Positions 6,684 through 6,834 of a DNA stretch of 6,834 bases are shown here, one piece after another. The DNA comes from JBEEJL01 sp043744215 (lineage in GTDB: Bacteria > Pseudomonadota > Gammaproteobacteria > Burkholderiales > JBEEJL01): assembly GCA_043744215.1 (NCBI GenBank), contig JAYTVC010000023.1, forward strand, positions 1-6,834, given 5' to 3'. The position numbers were made by a program, and so were the translations under genes. How positions within the stretch are numbered: position 1 is the first letter of the stretch; every line of letters starts with the position of its first letter. The notes below the pieces were generated by a model. The model had not been told where the DNA came from, did no database searches, and worked only from the letters and a program-made list of their open reading frames with translations.

Positions 6684-6834
6684 TTAATTTCCAAACGTAA
6701 TATAACCATAATTATACCAGTCAAATAAACGTTGTTTAGCAGCCGGTTCCAGACGAGCGGGCAGGGCAACTTGCCGCTGATTAGCCAGTTCATGCAAAAA
6801 AGTTACTTCCTGCGGCAGGGCCTCGCAGCTTTCG
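6684..6834 (-). CDS. C-terminal end of an unidentified protein (5' part outside window)
   Basis: On the minus strand a frame is open from the right edge to TAA at 6684-6686, giving 49 residues. It runs from ESCEALPQEVTFLHELANQR, through RQVALPARLEPAAKQRLFDWY, to YNYGYITFGN at the end. The composition (helical, charged, then aromatic at the end) is that of a real soluble protein and the other two minus frames are interrupted by stops. I do not recognise the family. Its close spacing to the next gene (9 bases) supports it being coding and co-transcribed. Confidence 0.65.
   Translation of the reverse strand, partial: ESCEALPQEVTFLHELANQRQVALPARLEPAAKQRLFDWYNYGYITFGN
6711..6738 (-). promoter_or_regulatory. 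Candidate extended -10 promoter for the DUF7931-like gene
   Basis: On the minus strand TGGTATAAT (6711-6719) is a perfect extended -10 element, with a fair TAAACA (6733-6738) 16 bases further upstream as -35. Transcription would start near 6704, about 30 bases before the GTG. It lies inside the coding end of the upstream gene (Asp-Trp-Tyr-Asn codons), so the match may be accidental. Confidence 0.4.

Overview
The window looks like chromosomal DNA of a betaproteobacterium, possibly of the Nitrosomonadales/Gallionellales type. This rests on the order class I methyltransferase - dapA - bamC - metallo-beta-lactamase-fold hydrolase, which is the arrangement I know from that class, and on the style of the proteins. 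No rRNA, tRNA, CRISPR array, integrase or transposase was seen. The taxonomic call is inference from gene order and protein character, not from a search.

Left part (1-1591): the 3' part of a large modular gene on the plus strand. It reads Thr-Pro linker, carbohydrate-binding-module-like beta-sandwich, second Thr-Pro linker, then a C-terminal beta-rich domain resembling the barrel found at the C-terminus of some FecR-type and transferrin-binding-protein-like proteins. Its N-terminus lies outside the window. A clear intrinsic terminator follows it.

Gap (1592-1935): nearly 350 bases without a convincing gene. It holds an imperfect 12-bp inverted repeat, a weak terminator-like hairpin, a 15-bp tandem duplication and a doubtful 40-codon ORF, and ends in a TATAAT box just before the methyltransferase start.

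Centre (1936-5381): four co-directional genes. They are a small SAM-dependent methyltransferase of unknown substrate, dapA (first committed step of lysine/diaminopimelate synthesis), bamC (outer-membrane assembly lipoprotein) and a YycJ/WalJ-like metallo-beta-lactamase-fold hydrolase. Spacings are 69, 33 and 5 bases with no terminator between them, so co-transcription is likely. The theme is cell envelope: diaminopimelate for peptidoglycan and BamC for outer-membrane protein insertion. A strong bidirectional hairpin terminator closes the group.

Right part (5467-6834): minus-strand genes converging on the operon. A small Ala/Lys-rich repeat lipoprotein is preceded by a good promoter and a leader containing a perfect 10-bp inverted repeat. 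Upstream of it lie a DUF7931-like conserved protein and the 3' end of an unidentified gene, probably one transcription unit. A 17-bp tandem repeat sits exactly at the end of the DUF7931-like gene. Most of the unusual structure in the window is here and in the left-hand modular gene; the central operon is ordinary.
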